Positions 52,775 through 63,690 of a stretch of DNA of 64,000 bases are shown piece after piece. A program made the position numbers and the translations under genes. Under the pieces are notes generated by a model that saw nothing but the letters and a program-made list of their open reading frames with translations, was not told the DNA's origin and did not search any database. The DNA lies in contig OZ038517.1 of assembly GCA_964036315.1 (NCBI GenBank), forward strand, positions 52,466,235 through 52,530,234, written 5' to 3'. Origin of the DNA: Acanthosepion esculentum. Its lineage: Eukaryota > Mollusca > Cephalopoda > Sepiida > Sepiidae. How positions within the stretch are numbered: the first letter of the stretch is position 1; the number at the start of each line of letters is the position of its first letter.

Positions 52775-53290
52775 TGAACAAAATTTCGGTTCTCGAACGT
52801 CTCGCATGTCGAACAAATCGGTTTTCGAACAGAAAATTCGAGATGAAAATGCCTCGGTTATCGAACAAAATTTCGGTTCTCGAACGTCTCGCATGTCGAA
52901 CAAATCGGTTTTCGAACAGAAAATTCGAGATGAAAATGCCTCGGTTATCGAACAAAATTTCGGTTCTCGGACGTCTCGCATGTCGAACAAATCGGTTTTC
53001 GAACAGAAAATTCGAGATGAAAATGCCTCGGTTATCGAACAAAATTTCGGTTCTCGGACGTCTCGCATGTCGAACAAATCGGTTTTCGAACAGAAAATTC
53101 GAGATGAAAATGCCTCGGTTATCGAACAAAATTTCGGTTCTCGAACGTCTCGCATGTCGACCAAATCGGTTTTCGAACAGAAAATTCGAGATGAAAATGC
53201 CTCGGTAATCGAACAAAATTTCGGTTCTCGAACGTCTCGCATGTCGAACAAATCAGTTTTCGAACAGAAAATTCGAGATGAAAATGCCTT
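52775..53290. repeat. 87-bp minisatellite open in several frames
   Basis: Six nearly identical units of 87 bp (29 codons), with TCGAACAAAATTTCGGTTCT and GAAAATGCCTCGGTTATC blocks. Because 87 is divisible by three and the unit lacks stops in at least four frames, ORFs of 156-169 codons appear on both strands. I treat them as by-products, not genes. Confidence 0.9.
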
Positions 53291-53408
53291 CTGTTTGGTT
53301 CAGGGGTTACGGTAAGTATAAGTATCGTATTAATGATCGAGCTTAATTCAGCATTGCGCAGAGTTGGAACAACCAAAGGAAGGTTTTTACTCACTTTCTC
53401 AATCACTA

Positions 53409-53550
53409 TAAGTTACTGGCTACCTGAAGATTGTGTGTAAACACTTAAAACTTAAAGTACTAGCTAATCAATGACCAGATAGGCAATGACTAACCACTAC
53501 TTTAAGTTTCATGTGTTTGCACACAATCTTCAGGTAGCCATTAACTTGCA
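53409..53550. repeat. Foldback with ~50-bp arms carrying hammerhead-like cores
   Basis: Left arm (GGCTACCTGAAGATTGTGTG ...) and right arm (inverse) flank a loop of about 38 bp. The minus-strand version is annotated separately; the plus-strand version has AAAA instead of GAAA. Confidence 0.85.
53488..53546 (-). ncRNA. Candidate hammerhead ribozyme
   Basis: Minus strand: GGCTAC (stem I), CTGAAGA, stem II TGTGTGCAAACACA, GAAA, CTTAAAG (tiny stem III), TA, then GTGGTT pairing with GGCTAC as stem I through Watson-Crick and G-U pairs. The expected cut is after GTA, at 53498/53497. Very short stem III is a known trait of Penelope-associated hammerheads, which may act as dimers. Activity is inferred, not shown. 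Confidence 0.55.
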
Positions 53551-53729
53551 CTAATGAGATGGTTGCCTTATATACCACCGGGCAAGTACAATTTGATAAG
53601 CAAACCAAACTCACACAGTGCGAAGTGTAGTTCCCCCAGCCAAGATCTAAATATCGCAAAAAAATCAACCTGCAAAGGCTTTTGTTAGTATACCAAAAAG
53701 CGATCAGTAACAAGAGAAAGTGATGTCAT

Positions 53730-55160
53730 GGGCACTATTTACATTATTCGGACTATTGTTCTCATCTTTGGCGCCATTTTTATTACAATGTTTCGGCCGT
53801 TGTACGCTCCTAGCCTTTGTCATGTGGTTGGAATGTCGACCTGAACCCTTTATTTCGCTCACTGGGGTAGACTCTTCTAGTTCCACGTGCCATGTCTAAT
53901 GGATGTCAGTTGTCTCCTGTTAATTCCTCTCTCCAAGATCTCCACTGCTTTAACCGGGTATTGAACTCACACTCTTTGGGTCCTGTCACTGGATCTAACT
54001 AATGCCTTTATCCACTGTGCCATGTGTCCTTCATCTGTGTATGAATTTCTGGGTATTATACACCTAATGTCTTCAGCAATCATTTTTTACCAGTGCTCAT
54101 ATTGCAATTTTTTGCTGTTACCATTACATGTTTTAACCAGAGCTCATATTGCAATTTTTGTTGTTATTATCGCTTTTTTCTGGCACTCCTTATTACAGGT
54201 TCATATATTGTATTCATTTCTATGCTTAGTCGGCTCAGGAGATTTTTGTGGTCTAGCATATGTGCTGATTCCTTAAGTTTACGAATTTTCCAATGGTGTT
54301 CTTTGTCTATGAGCTGAACCTGATTCCACAGAGGGTGGTGATCTCCCTTTTCTCTCTATATGTGGTCAGCCACGCCTGATTTTTCCACTTCCCCCCGTGT
54401 TACAGCTTTCTGGTATTCTTGAAGCCTTACCTTAAGGGAGCGGCCTGTCTCCCCTTTATATTTTTTTCCGCAGCTGCACGGGATGGCGTACACACAGTCT
54501 TTAGTCATGTTCTCCTCTATGTGGGGGGCCTTACTCGGGAGAGATATCTGCGAAGTGTCGTCTAGCTTTTGAAAGTCTCTGATAACCCCTTCACATAAGG
54601 CAGGCAGACTGTTTTCTGAGTGTTGATGTCTTTCGCTTGTACCCGCCTATCCCAGTTTTGGGGGGCTGCTGTCATGTACCCAGGGTAGTTGTTACGTTGT
54701 AGGGTACTACTTATACTGACCAATTCTTTATCTAATGTCTCTGGGTAGCTCGATGTTTTAAGCAGCGGACGATCCCTTTCTTTAGGCTGTATGGATGGTG
54801 GGAGTCGAAAGTGAGATACTGCCCAGTGAATGTCGGTTTACGGTATATGGATGTCTTGAACCCATGCTCTGTTTGAGATATTAGTACATCCAGGAATGGG
54901 AGTGTGTTGTTACTCTCTTTCTCCATTGTGAACTGTATCGAAGGTCTTATTGAGTTCACATGGCCCAGTAAAACCTGAACATCTTCCTGGTGTGGCCAGA
55001 GTATGAAGGTGTGTTATACGTACCTAAACCATATAGTTGGCTTTAGAGATATAGATTCTAATGCCATTTCCTCAAAGTATTCCATGTACATATTTTTTGT
55101 ACTTGGCGAGCCTTGACTACATTGAATTCATGTCTGAAGGATTTATCCAGGTCATTTTAT
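53730..55160 (-). pseudogene. Penelope-like retroelement (RT + GIY-YIG), 5'-truncated
   Basis: Minus-strand, element 5' to 3'. The RT palm segment reads RYV*HTFILWPHQEDVQ at about 54980-55025: the invariant YVDD has become YV-stop-H (stop at 55014-55016). Then VNSIRPSIQFTMEKESNNTL, PFLDVLISQTEHGFKTSIYR and KPTFTGQYLTFDSHHPYSLK, the Penelope RT thumb (open frame 54732-54959). The GIY-YIG domain at 54340-54510 has VYAIPCSCGKKYKGETGRSL and VRLQEYQKAV, with a TAG replacing a Trp downstream. The 3' region to 53730 has a hammerhead-like remnant (GGCCGAAACATTGTA near 53780). Dead copy. Confidence 0.88.
53930..54032 (-). mobile_element. tRNA-like segment in the Penelope 3' region
   Basis: Minus strand: A-box TGGCACAGTGGATAAAGGC and B-box GAGTTCAATACCCGG about 50 bp apart, like a tRNA-derived SINE head lodged in, or part of, the element. 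Confidence 0.5.
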
Positions 55161-55167
55161 TTCACTA

Positions 55168-55173
<6 letters not shown>

Positions 55174-55220
<47 letters not shown>
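55174..55220. repeat. (TA)n microsatellite
   Basis: About 47 bp of TA. Confidence 0.95.
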
Positions 55221-55224
<4 letters not shown>

Positions 55225-55521
55225 AACATATTTATATGTATGTGGATTAGTATATAGTATAATATATTGGATTTACAACCACCCGGCTCTCCAGAAGATT
55301 AACTATGCATCTAAATAATTCTAGCTCCATTAAACAACATATTAAGTCACATACTGTTTCCCTTATGCAATCTGATATACGTAAAATACTTATAGAAAAT
55401 ACTAAAATTCAAATAACAAGTCTCATTAGAGAATATGAGAAAATTCAAAAGAAAATATGCAAGACTATGTTGTCTTTAACATTCAATACAACTTGTTTAA
55501 AAGAAAGGTTGCTGCCAAATT

Positions 55522-55523
<2 letters not shown>

Positions 55524-55570
<47 letters not shown>

Positions 55571-55571
55571 A
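55524..55571. repeat. (CA)n-(TA)n microsatellite
   Basis: About 25 bp CA, then about 22 bp TA. Confidence 0.95.
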
Positions 55572-55674
55572 TTCCAAGGTTGTGAATAAGTAGCTCTAAA
55601 TAGTGTCTGCTCGAAAGTAGCGTTCTGGCATAAAAGTGCTCTATGCCATAAAAATACTTCTTCGTTTATCATAC

Positions 55675-55800
55675 GTGAACACGGACACACCTAACAAGAC
55701 ACATAAGTACTCAACATTTTAGCTTCCATATTTAAACCTCTCAGTGAGAGTGTAAGTGCAAATATTCCTTTGGCTTTTCCCAACTCAACGCATAGCTGAC
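55675..55800. repeat. Diverged direct repeat, copy 1
   Basis: About 120 bp related to 56570-56692 (shared TTTAAACCT...AG.GAGA.TG.AAGT and GCATAGCTGAC). Family unknown. Confidence 0.55.
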
Positions 55801-55889
55801 CATTAATAGGATGCTTATGCTTACTTACCTTGGACACAAAAAAAAAATGGCCATACCAATGGGACAATGACAACTCTGTTTCCCAACTG

Positions 55890-56036
55890 TTTATATCTGC
55901 CGTGCGCCGACGGTTTAGGGGTAGAATAACTGACTGATGCCAAATCGGTCGAGTCTCCATCTCGGCTTGAAGCAATCGGACGTCCAGCCACACTGAAGAG
56001 CTGTCTGTCTGTGGATGACTATATATATATATATAA
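55890..56036 (+). mobile_element. tRNA-derived SINE with short (TA)n tail
   Basis: Head GACGGTTTAGGGGTAGAAT and GTCGAGTCTCCATCTCGG, body CACTGAAGAGCTGTCTGTCT, then a (TA)n tail. Same family as 26185. Confidence 0.7.
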
Positions 56037-57530
56037 GAAAAAACAACGCCTATTCCAATAGAAGTTAATGACACTTTTTTACAACTTCTTTCTTTTTTTT
56101 TTCTCTTTTTTCTCTCTTTTTCTTTTTTTCTTTTTTCTTTATATACTGCTTTGTCCATCCCACTTCCTAATCAAGATATAACTTCCGTTAACAGATTTAA
56201 AGTGTCAATGTCTAGATTTCAGCGAAAATTTAAATTTGAAACAATAGAAATGTTACATCTAACTCAACGCTGTCTCTCTACCTCCCTACACTGCCCCACT
56301 TCGTGAGTTTCCTTAATATTGCCCGTCATAAATGTGTAAATTTATTTTCATTTTTTCATTTCAACATTTGGAAATAAATCTGATGATCCACTGTCCTTTA
56401 AAAGGGCTTTGGTGAAATAATTTATTATATGGAACCTTAAAGCAATCTGTTTTTATTTAAAATATATATATATAGATAGATAGATAGATAGCTAGAGAGA
56501 GAGAGAAAGCTGTATATAGTATAAACCCATGTTTTTGTATACTTATTTTTTGTTTATCATCTGTGAACACCTTACACACGTAAAGAACATATAAATACGC
56601 AACCTTCTAACTTACACATTTAAACCTTCCAGCGAGAATGCAAGTACAAGCATTCATTTGGTTGTTCCAAGTGTGTGCATAGCTGACTTGAGCTCGACCT
56701 TTAGTACGATTCTTAGACTAACCCTAATGACCTTATTTATCCTAACTTCAGGGCCCAAAAGAAAACGGACATTCCCAAAAGACATGAGAACTTCGTTTCA
56801 CTACGGTTTATAAAAAAAAGAGAATAAAGTTGTTTTTTTATCCTTTTTTGCTAATTGTCTATATATGAACAGGCACGCACATAAAATGCACACAGACACG
56901 CGAACTGTTAAATTCAATGGATCCTTGGTTTTGGTAGAAATTTTTCAATGCTTGTATTCGTTTTTCAGTCGCATCTTTATACATTACAGGTTCAGCCACT
57001 TCCCACAAATGGAAAATTTCAGAAAGTAATGGGGAGGTTCCTAGGTGATGTGCATCTATTGTAAGTGACCCTCATCTGCCTTTCCTCAGCCCAGCTACGT
57101 AGCCTACGTTGGCCCCAGTTTTTTTGTTAGCGATCGTCACAACATCTTCATTCGTGGATTATTTAGCAGGTGTTTCATGCTCAGTAAAGATAGTATTCAA
57201 AAGCGCAAAAAGTCCTGTATTTATATATTTTTGTGAGTAGCGATCCATGTTTTTTGTACACGTCCAGAAAGTTCAAAACATTATTTTTACTTGAAATCTT
57301 TCGCTACTTAAAAATCTGTGTGAGAATTACATAACTAGCGTCATTACGTGTATCTGGATATAGACAAAATTTATCAAATTTTATATAAAACTATTTTCAG
57401 AGTATATGTTTGTTTTTTTATTTATAAAAAACAAACTTCAGGGTATATGTATAAGCTGTATTATAAAATGTAAAGGTATATCGTGTTTATGCTTGGGTTC
57501 CACTCCTAAGCTGCCCCATTTTATAGATGC
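56037..57530. other. Unassigned stretch
   Basis: T/C-rich run at 56085-56135, short (AT)n-(GATA)n at 56461-56505, and the second copy of the diverged direct repeat at 56570-56692. No coding motif. Confidence 0.5.
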
Positions 57531-58008
57531 TGTAGCGGACTGTGAGGGGTGAAGATGTGAAGAGATATAAGAAGGTTAAACTTTCCTGCTGGCCGGTCCA
57601 GCTACATGGGAATGTCGGACTTTAACTAAGTCCGAAGAAGACAAAGGAAACAAACAAGACCGATATACATGGGTAAACAAATATATATTAATAACAAAAC
57701 AAGTTAAACAAAGACATGGACTGTTACATAGAGTTTGTATGGAGAAATTATGTGTGTGTGTTGTAAGTGTTCGTACGTACGTGTATTGTTCTTAGCGCGT
57801 TCCCAGAATTTGGGAAACGCTGTAACTGTGAGAGGTCACGTATTGGTGTAAGTGGAAGAAGAAAGATTTTACCTCGTCTCTGCGCGAGGTAGCGGCCCGA
57901 GGCCTAAGTCGAAAAAGAAAGAGAGAGAAGGGTCAGCCAGTATTTATAGCCATGGGAGAGAGACTCCTGTTGAAGGATTAAAGAACTGAGGAGGAGCTAA
58001 CTCCGACA
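57531..58008 (-). mobile_element. Solo LTR
   Basis: 478 bp from TGTAGCGGAC to CTCCGACA, with TG...CA ends, and ATGC duplicated on each side (57527-57530, 58009-58012). The minus strand has a TATA box, GGCTATAAATACTGG, about 45 bp from its start. A paralogous unoccupied site at about 58757 (GGATGCTATACACAAATTAA) matches the flanks with only one ATGC, confirming insertion. Not related to the LTRs at 30383/39617. Confidence 0.85.
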
Positions 58009-58214
58009 ATGCTATATAGAAATTAAATAGCCTGTATTCCCAAATCCGAAAATGATATGAAAATCAAAGTACTTTCTGTTAGTATATATTATTTGAAGTA
58101 TATGTTATTATTTATATAAAACTACCTTCAGGTCATATGTTATTTATATAAAACTACGTACAAAGCTGTGGTATGAAATGTCAAGGGATACCGTGTTTAT
58201 GCTTGGGTTATATT

Positions 58215-58470
58215 CAGCTGTTGGCTCTCACGCTGGCCAATAGAATCTCCCTGCCTATTCGTGACAGCCAGCTATAGGCTTTCACTTTGGCCAGTAGAAG
58301 ATGGCCGCAAACTACATGAAAACTGCCGTAGAAGCATGAAAAAATCGATTATTTCCACTATCGATGGGAGTTGGGAAATACAAAGTCGGTCTTGGGCTTC
58401 CCGCTAACTTGGAGCATGTGCATGTAAATTTTGGTGCAAATCTGTCGAAAATTGCGGCCGTGCATTCGTT

Positions 58471-58536
<66 letters not shown>

Positions 58537-58550
58537 CCTGCCTTTTATAG
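58215..58550 (-). mobile_element. Helitron 5' fragment, copy 3
   Basis: Matches the 5' half of the two complete Helitrons, including (CA)n at 58472-58534 and TCCTGCCTTTTATAG at the edge. The 3' half and the terminal TC are missing. Confidence 0.8.
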
Positions 58551-58920
58551 TACCTTCAGGGTAGATGCATAAGCTGTGTGATGAAATGTACAGTAATATC
58601 GTGATTATGCTTGGATTCCGTTCCAAAGTCGCTCCATTTTATATGACCTAAGGAAACAGAAGTAGAAATTATTAAAGTTTTCTGCCGAAAGCGATGAACA
58701 GAAATTAATGAAATATAGAAAAACACTGCATAGAGCAAAAAATCATGCACTCCATTTTGTGGATGCTATACACAAATTAAATCGCCTGTCTTCCAAAATC
58801 CGAAAAAATCTGAAAACTGAAGCACTTCCGGTTCTAAGATTTTCGGATAAAAGATTCTCAACCTGTATTCATTTCCAAACTCTCCTCTATAAAATACCTG
58901 CAAGAGTTATTTAACTTTCA
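58551..58920. other. Unassigned flanking repeat
   Basis: Resembles 57425-57530 and 58060-58210 (TATCGTG.TTATGCTTGG.TT blocks), so an older unnamed repeat surrounds the Helitron and the solo LTR. No gene. Confidence 0.5.
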
Positions 58921-59162
58921 AACGCCTTATGGTGACTTTTCAGCCATCTATAATTTTTCAAACGCCTTTTGGTGACTTTTCAGCCATCTATAATTTTTCA
59001 AACGCCTTTTGGTGACTTTTCAGCCATCTATAATTTTTCAAACACCTTTTGGTTACTTCAGCCATCTATAATTTTTCAAACACCTTTTGGTGACTTTTCA
59101 GCCATCTATATTTTTCAAACGCCTTTTGGTGACTTTTCAGCCATCTATAATTTTTCAAAGAG
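58921..59162. repeat. 40-bp minisatellite
   Basis: Six units of CGCCTTTTGGTGACTTTTCA then GCCATCTATAATTTTTCAAA. Confidence 0.95.
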
Positions 59163-59483
59163 GATGGAAATATAATTTATTAAACTATACTTGAAATCCT
59201 AGTGCTAGTAAACTTTGAACTGACCTTCTCTCGCGTTAACAGCTAAAATATCACCTTCTTTTTTTTAAGTAGCGTTAAAAGTAGATTAAATTTAGATTTT
59301 AGTAGCGCCAATCTATCAGTAACTGAATGGAATAGAAAATATCTTTTTGCCAGCAGAAAGAAGTCTAATACAAGTTTTGGTGTATTGCGAAGTCTAACCT
59401 CGTGTTGAGAATCCGATGCATTAATAATACAGCTGTGTTTGTGGAGTTCTTTCCACATGTATTAACCCGCAAATCATTATACA

Positions 59484-59575
59484 GGGTGTGGCAGAAATAC
59501 CTTCCCACATAACGGTAAGACATTAGCTAGATAAAGACATCATTGCCACTAATGTCTTACCATTATGTGGGGAGT
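59484..59575. repeat. Foldback, ~34-bp arms
   Basis: CAGAAATACCTTCCCACATA ... TAATG and its complement flank a 24-bp loop. TACAGGGTGTGGCAG at the left edge looks like a mariner-type end. Confidence 0.7.
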
Positions 59576-60249
59576 TATTTCTGGGGGGTATATGTGGGGG
59601 GTATTGCTGCTGCAGCCCGTACAATAGATTGGCTAAACTTGGCGCCATTTTCTCAAAACAAGACATTTTCAATGGGTGAATTACTTTCAGGTGGTTAGAC
59701 GCAGCAATTCCGAAAAGCAAAACAAAACAGAAAAAAAAAACAAAAAAACAAACGTTTCGCCCTTTCAGTTTTCAAGATGACAAAAGTCAATTTGATCATA
59801 ATGAGGGAACTGTGGGTAATAAGCATTTATATGTACGGAAGAAATTATGAAAACTAATTTCGTAACCTTCTCAGAGAAGGTAGCTCGCGATAAAAATCAC
59901 TTGAGATTCAGTGCCGATAAAAGGGCAATTGCTTTTACAAGCTATTTATGCTTTACTCAGGGAGGGACAAGTAGCGTTTGGTATTTGCAGAAAAGTCATA
60001 AACATTTAAGAAAATTGCTTGTTCTACAAAGAAATTTATGGTAAATATATAAGACAATTTAGAAAAAAATCTTTTGACGTTTCGCCGATCAAAGAGCATC
60101 ATCAAAAAATGATTTTATTTTGCTTCAACCAAATCTACATTGGCGAGACAGATTTACTTTAGTCATGATGGATTTTTTTTACTATTTTTAATTTTAACCG
60201 TATTATATTTATATTAACTTTATTATATTTATATTAACCGTATTATATT
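59576..60249. other. Unassigned; one decayed hammerhead-like block
   Basis: Minus strand at 60075-60110: TTGATGA-(loop)-GCGAAACGTC then AAAAG, with stem I U/A pairs, but the first core C is T. Three TATTATATTTATATTAA-type repeats at 60190-60260. No gene. Confidence 0.4.
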
Positions 60250-60590
60250 TAACTGTAGTATATTTCTAAAAGACTGAGCACCTAAGTGACACTCTTTTAC
60301 TGTTGAAATAGTTAAATGAATCTGCCACTTTTTCTCGTACGGTTTCTTTGCTAGCACTTCCGCCCTGTGGAACTCCCTTCCGTTTACTTGCTTCCCTGAG
60401 AACTACAATTCTTCAAAAATTTAAATCCAACGTCGATCGACATTTTCTATATTCTTGAGCCCCCTGCATATTTTATCCTTTCCCCAATTCTCCCTCTATC
60501 CAGTTTTTTCTCTCACTTTTACTCTCTTTAACCCTCTGCGTACTAGTGGCATTCCCACCTTACTCGGAATGAAATGGTTAAAAAAATCCC
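60250..60590 (+). pseudogene. LINE C-terminal fragment
   Basis: Plus strand: LPPCGTPFRLLAS-like and ILQKFKSNVDRHFLY-like segments with frameshifts, and a 3' end at GGCATTCCCACC...GGAATGAAATGG. Confidence 0.6.
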
Positions 60591-60955
60591 TTTCTTCATG
60601 GTTTTCAATGCATTCCTATAGTAAAATCATTAGCAATGCATTTCCATTATACATATAATAGCCCTATTCTATCAGTAATGCTTGCATTCATTCCTGACCA
60701 TTGACAATCCCTTTCTTCCTGATTTTCAATGCATTCTTATAGTAAAATCATTAGCAATGCATTTACATTATACATATAATTGCGCTATTCTATCAGTAAT
60801 GCTTGCATTCATTCCTGACCACTGACAATCCCTTTCTTCCTGATTTCCAATGCATTCCTATAGTAAAATCATTAGCAAAGCATTTACAGTATACATATAA
60901 TAGCCTTATTCTATCAGTAATAATTGAATTAATTCCTGACCACTGACGATAACCT
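60587..60955. repeat. ~131-bp tandem repeat, three units
   Basis: AATCCCTTTCTTCCTGATTT then CAATGCATTC.TATAGTAAAA recurs near 60587, 60708 and 60829. Confidence 0.9.
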
Positions 60956-60959
60956 TTTA

Positions 60960-61295
60960 TCCTGGTGCCTGGACTACATGAGTTTAAGCGAGTTTCTAGA
61001 TTGGCATCTAGGTACTACCATTTTACTGTTGAATTAGCTAAATGTAAGCGCCACTTCTACTCCAACAGTTTCTTTTCTCACACTTCCTGCCTGTGGAACT
61101 CCCTTACGTTTCCTTGATTCCCTGATAATTACAATCTTCAAAAAGTTAAATCCAACGTCACTTGCCATCTTCTTGAATACCGCTCATCTTTCGTCCCTTT
61201 CTCAACCCTTCCGATACTCAGTCTTCACTGTCATTTTCACTCCATTCAACTCCTGTGCACTAGTGGCTTTCCCACCTTGCTTGGGGTGAAATGGT
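60960..61295 (+). pseudogene. LINE C-terminal fragment with 3' UTR
   Basis: Plus strand: HFTVELAKCKRHFYSNSFFS-like and LWNSLTFP-like segments, then the 3' UTR with CACCTTGCTTGGGGTGAAAT and an A run. Confidence 0.75.
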
Positions 61296-61462
61296 TAAAA
61301 AAAAAAGTACTTGCACGAGAACAAACTAAAAAACAAAAACAGTAAAGTACTGCCGGTGAGGCGGAAAGAAATGGAGACAGGATATGTTAAAATTCTTTGA
61401 ATTGCCGGTATAAACGCTCAAGGTGGAATGTTTCCTTGTGAGCGAGGGAAGCGACCTGGAGG

Positions 61463-61480
61463 TATATATGTATATATGTA

Positions 61481-61547
<67 letters not shown>

Positions 61548-61572
61548 GTGTGTGTGTATATATATATATCAT
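61463..61572. repeat. (AT)n microsatellite
   Basis: TATG/TA repeats, then about 50 bp pure TA. Confidence 0.95.
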
Positions 61573-61619
61573 ATCATATGTAGATCATTGCTTGATCCGG
61601 CTTCTAATGCTTCAGTTTG

Positions 61620-61930
61620 AGCGGCTTGGTGATAGTAGCTCCGGGGGGGGGCACAGTCCTATGGCTCCAGAAAACTTCCGTTGAGTTCCACCACGGAATA
61701 TGTGAGCGAGCGGCGCTATATTGAGTCTTATTTGCTATCTCTTCGTTACCGAGGCCCGTTGGAACAGTTGGTATGGTGTTTGCTTGACAACCTATCTGTC
61801 AGGGTTTTAATTCACGGTAGTGGATTCGCATTGCTGATGAGTCTCAAATATATGACGAAACGGCCGTCCAGGGCTTTCTGTATTCTGTTGAGGTTTCTTT
61901 CAGACTCAATGAATTACTTAACTATATATA
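61620..61930 (+). repeat. Single copy of the foldback family at 27299
   Basis: GCGGCGCTATATTGAGTCTT, GAGGCCCGTTGGAACAGTTG and GACGAAACGGCCGTCCAG match arm and spacer of 27299-27662. ORF-like reading of 96 codons only. Confidence 0.8.
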
Positions 61931-61999
61931 TCTTTTGGTGGGGGGAATTTCTTTTGTCAAACCGGATTTGATGCTCGGTGTCCCCGTGCAAAGTGTGAA

Positions 62000-62048
62000 T
62001 TATTACTATTATTATTATTATTATTGTTGTTGCTGTTGTTGTTGTTGT
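62000..62048. repeat. (TTA)n-(TTG)n microsatellite
   Basis: TTA triplets followed by TTG triplets. Confidence 0.9.
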
Positions 62049-62279
62049 CTTGTATTCGTAGCGTTCACATTCGGCAAACAGGTTTTGTTGTGGAATGAGT
62101 CAGTAATAAATCTAATTTGAAGCAGAATATAACATACTTTACTATTATCAACACTGCTTTTTATTTATGTATTGATTTAAGATTTGTCCTATTCCACATT
62201 GTTTCAAAACCGGTTTAGCGAGAACAGGTGATAGGCTTAAGAAGCCCGGTCCTATATTAACTACATGGCATATGAAGAC

Positions 62280-62520
62280 CATGGCAATATCAATGCACCT
62301 TCTAAGTGAATTATTCCTCCTTTTTCTTTTAAAAATAAAACGGCATTTTCCAGGTCAAAATAGTGATCCTGTATGTTTTGGCGGCATACCAACGCATTGA
62401 GTGTGATGTTTAATCTCAAGTCCCTCTTAAGTTCGTGTATTCTTTTCTTTAAATTTCTGAATGTTTCACCAATGCATTTTTTGGCGCATTGTTTACATCC
62501 TGTTTGGTTGTTAGGAAAAT
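62280..62520 (-). pseudogene. Penelope-like GIY-YIG fragment
   Basis: The minus strand reads NQTGCKQCAKKCIGETFRNL then KKRIHELKRDLRLNITLNAL, the GETxRxLxxRIxEH-type block of Penelope-associated GIY-YIG endonucleases. A second lineage than that at 53730. Confidence 0.7.
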
Positions 62521-62549
62521 AATGTCCGATTTTGGAATGAACTTTTATT

Positions 62550-62890
62550 CATGAATTAATGTATTTAAACACTGTTTAGATCAGTCAAAAGAGCCCCAAA
62601 CATCTATATATTTCTGCCATCGAATTACAAGCTTATTTATGCCTTTCGAACTCTAAAGGTTTGGATACCAAGAATTCTTTGAATACCGTTTCTGCATCTT
62701 GTTTTCATTGAAATGTCTTTTGGCTTAAAAAATTGTCAAGATGCTTGAAAAGCGGGAGTCGATGGGCAAGAAAAATGTGGCAAAGTCTTCTATCTAAAGT
62801 TGTTGATTTTTTGCAATGTCTTCCTGCAATATGTAGTCGAGCATAGTCATGAAGCAAAATTGGACCTTGTATTTTGCTTAACTGCTCGCC
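62550..62890 (-). pseudogene. Mariner (SETMAR-like) C-terminal fragment
   Basis: Minus-strand frames give RLPLFKHLDNFLSQKTFQ-like, DAETVFKEFLVSKPLEFERH-like and MAEIYRCLG-like segments, the end of HsMar1-type transposases. Frameshifted. Confidence 0.7.
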
Positions 62891-62944
62891 ATGTTATTTA
62901 ATAAGACTTGTATTACTAAGTAATTATTACCACACACCGCCAAA

Positions 62945-63690
62945 AAAAAAATCTTATAATCTAAAAATTTTTTCTGGCTTTAAATAAACTTCAAAGGGTT
63001 GATAAACCGTAGAAAACGAATCAATTAATGAAATGCAACACAGGCATACCCTTTGGAGTTAATTACATTCTCTGGAATATAAATATATAGAAACTATTGT
63101 AATAAAGAATTGATCACCCACTTTATATTCACATTATTATCGCCAAAAAATTCTATCAATCTAAAAATATTTTCTGGCTTTAAATAGCCTTCAAAGGGTT
63201 GATAGACCGAAGAAAACGAATCAGTCAATGAAATGCAACACAGGCATGTCCTTTGGATTTAATTACATTCCCTGGAATATAAATGTATAGAAACTACTGT
63301 GGCCACAAAGTGAGGAATCAGTTTATATAATGATTGTAATATAGAATTGATCCCCAACTTTATATTCATATTATCACCAAACAAATCATAAAAATATCTC
63401 CTGGCTTTAAATAGCCTTCAAAGGGTTGATAAGCCGTAGAAAATGAATCAACAGTTTAACATTGTAGTAGTTGTTATGACTTGCCTTTTCATTGTTTCTT
63501 CACGAAGCAAAAGCAAAAACAGTACAAAATGCTTATAAAATCTACGAATTACATTTTTGTTTGAAAGGTATGACGCCACCTCTTATTCCTCCAGCTATGG
63601 ATAAATTATTAAGCTTAAATTATCATTATCTAAAAAAAAAAAATTCTTATAATCTAAAAATATTTTCTGGCTTTTAATAACCAGCAACAG
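62945..63690. repeat. ~210-260-bp tandem repeat
   Basis: Four units (TCTAAAAAT.TTTTCTGGCT starts near 62955, 63162, 63388, 63653) with TTCAAAGGGTTGATA and CAACACAGGCAT blocks; the last is partial. Confidence 0.85.

Noticed and set aside
52722..53315. Four overlapping ORFs of 156-169 codons on both strands
   Set aside because: They exist only because an 87-bp stop-free unit is repeated in tandem; the opposite-strand ORFs are equally long.
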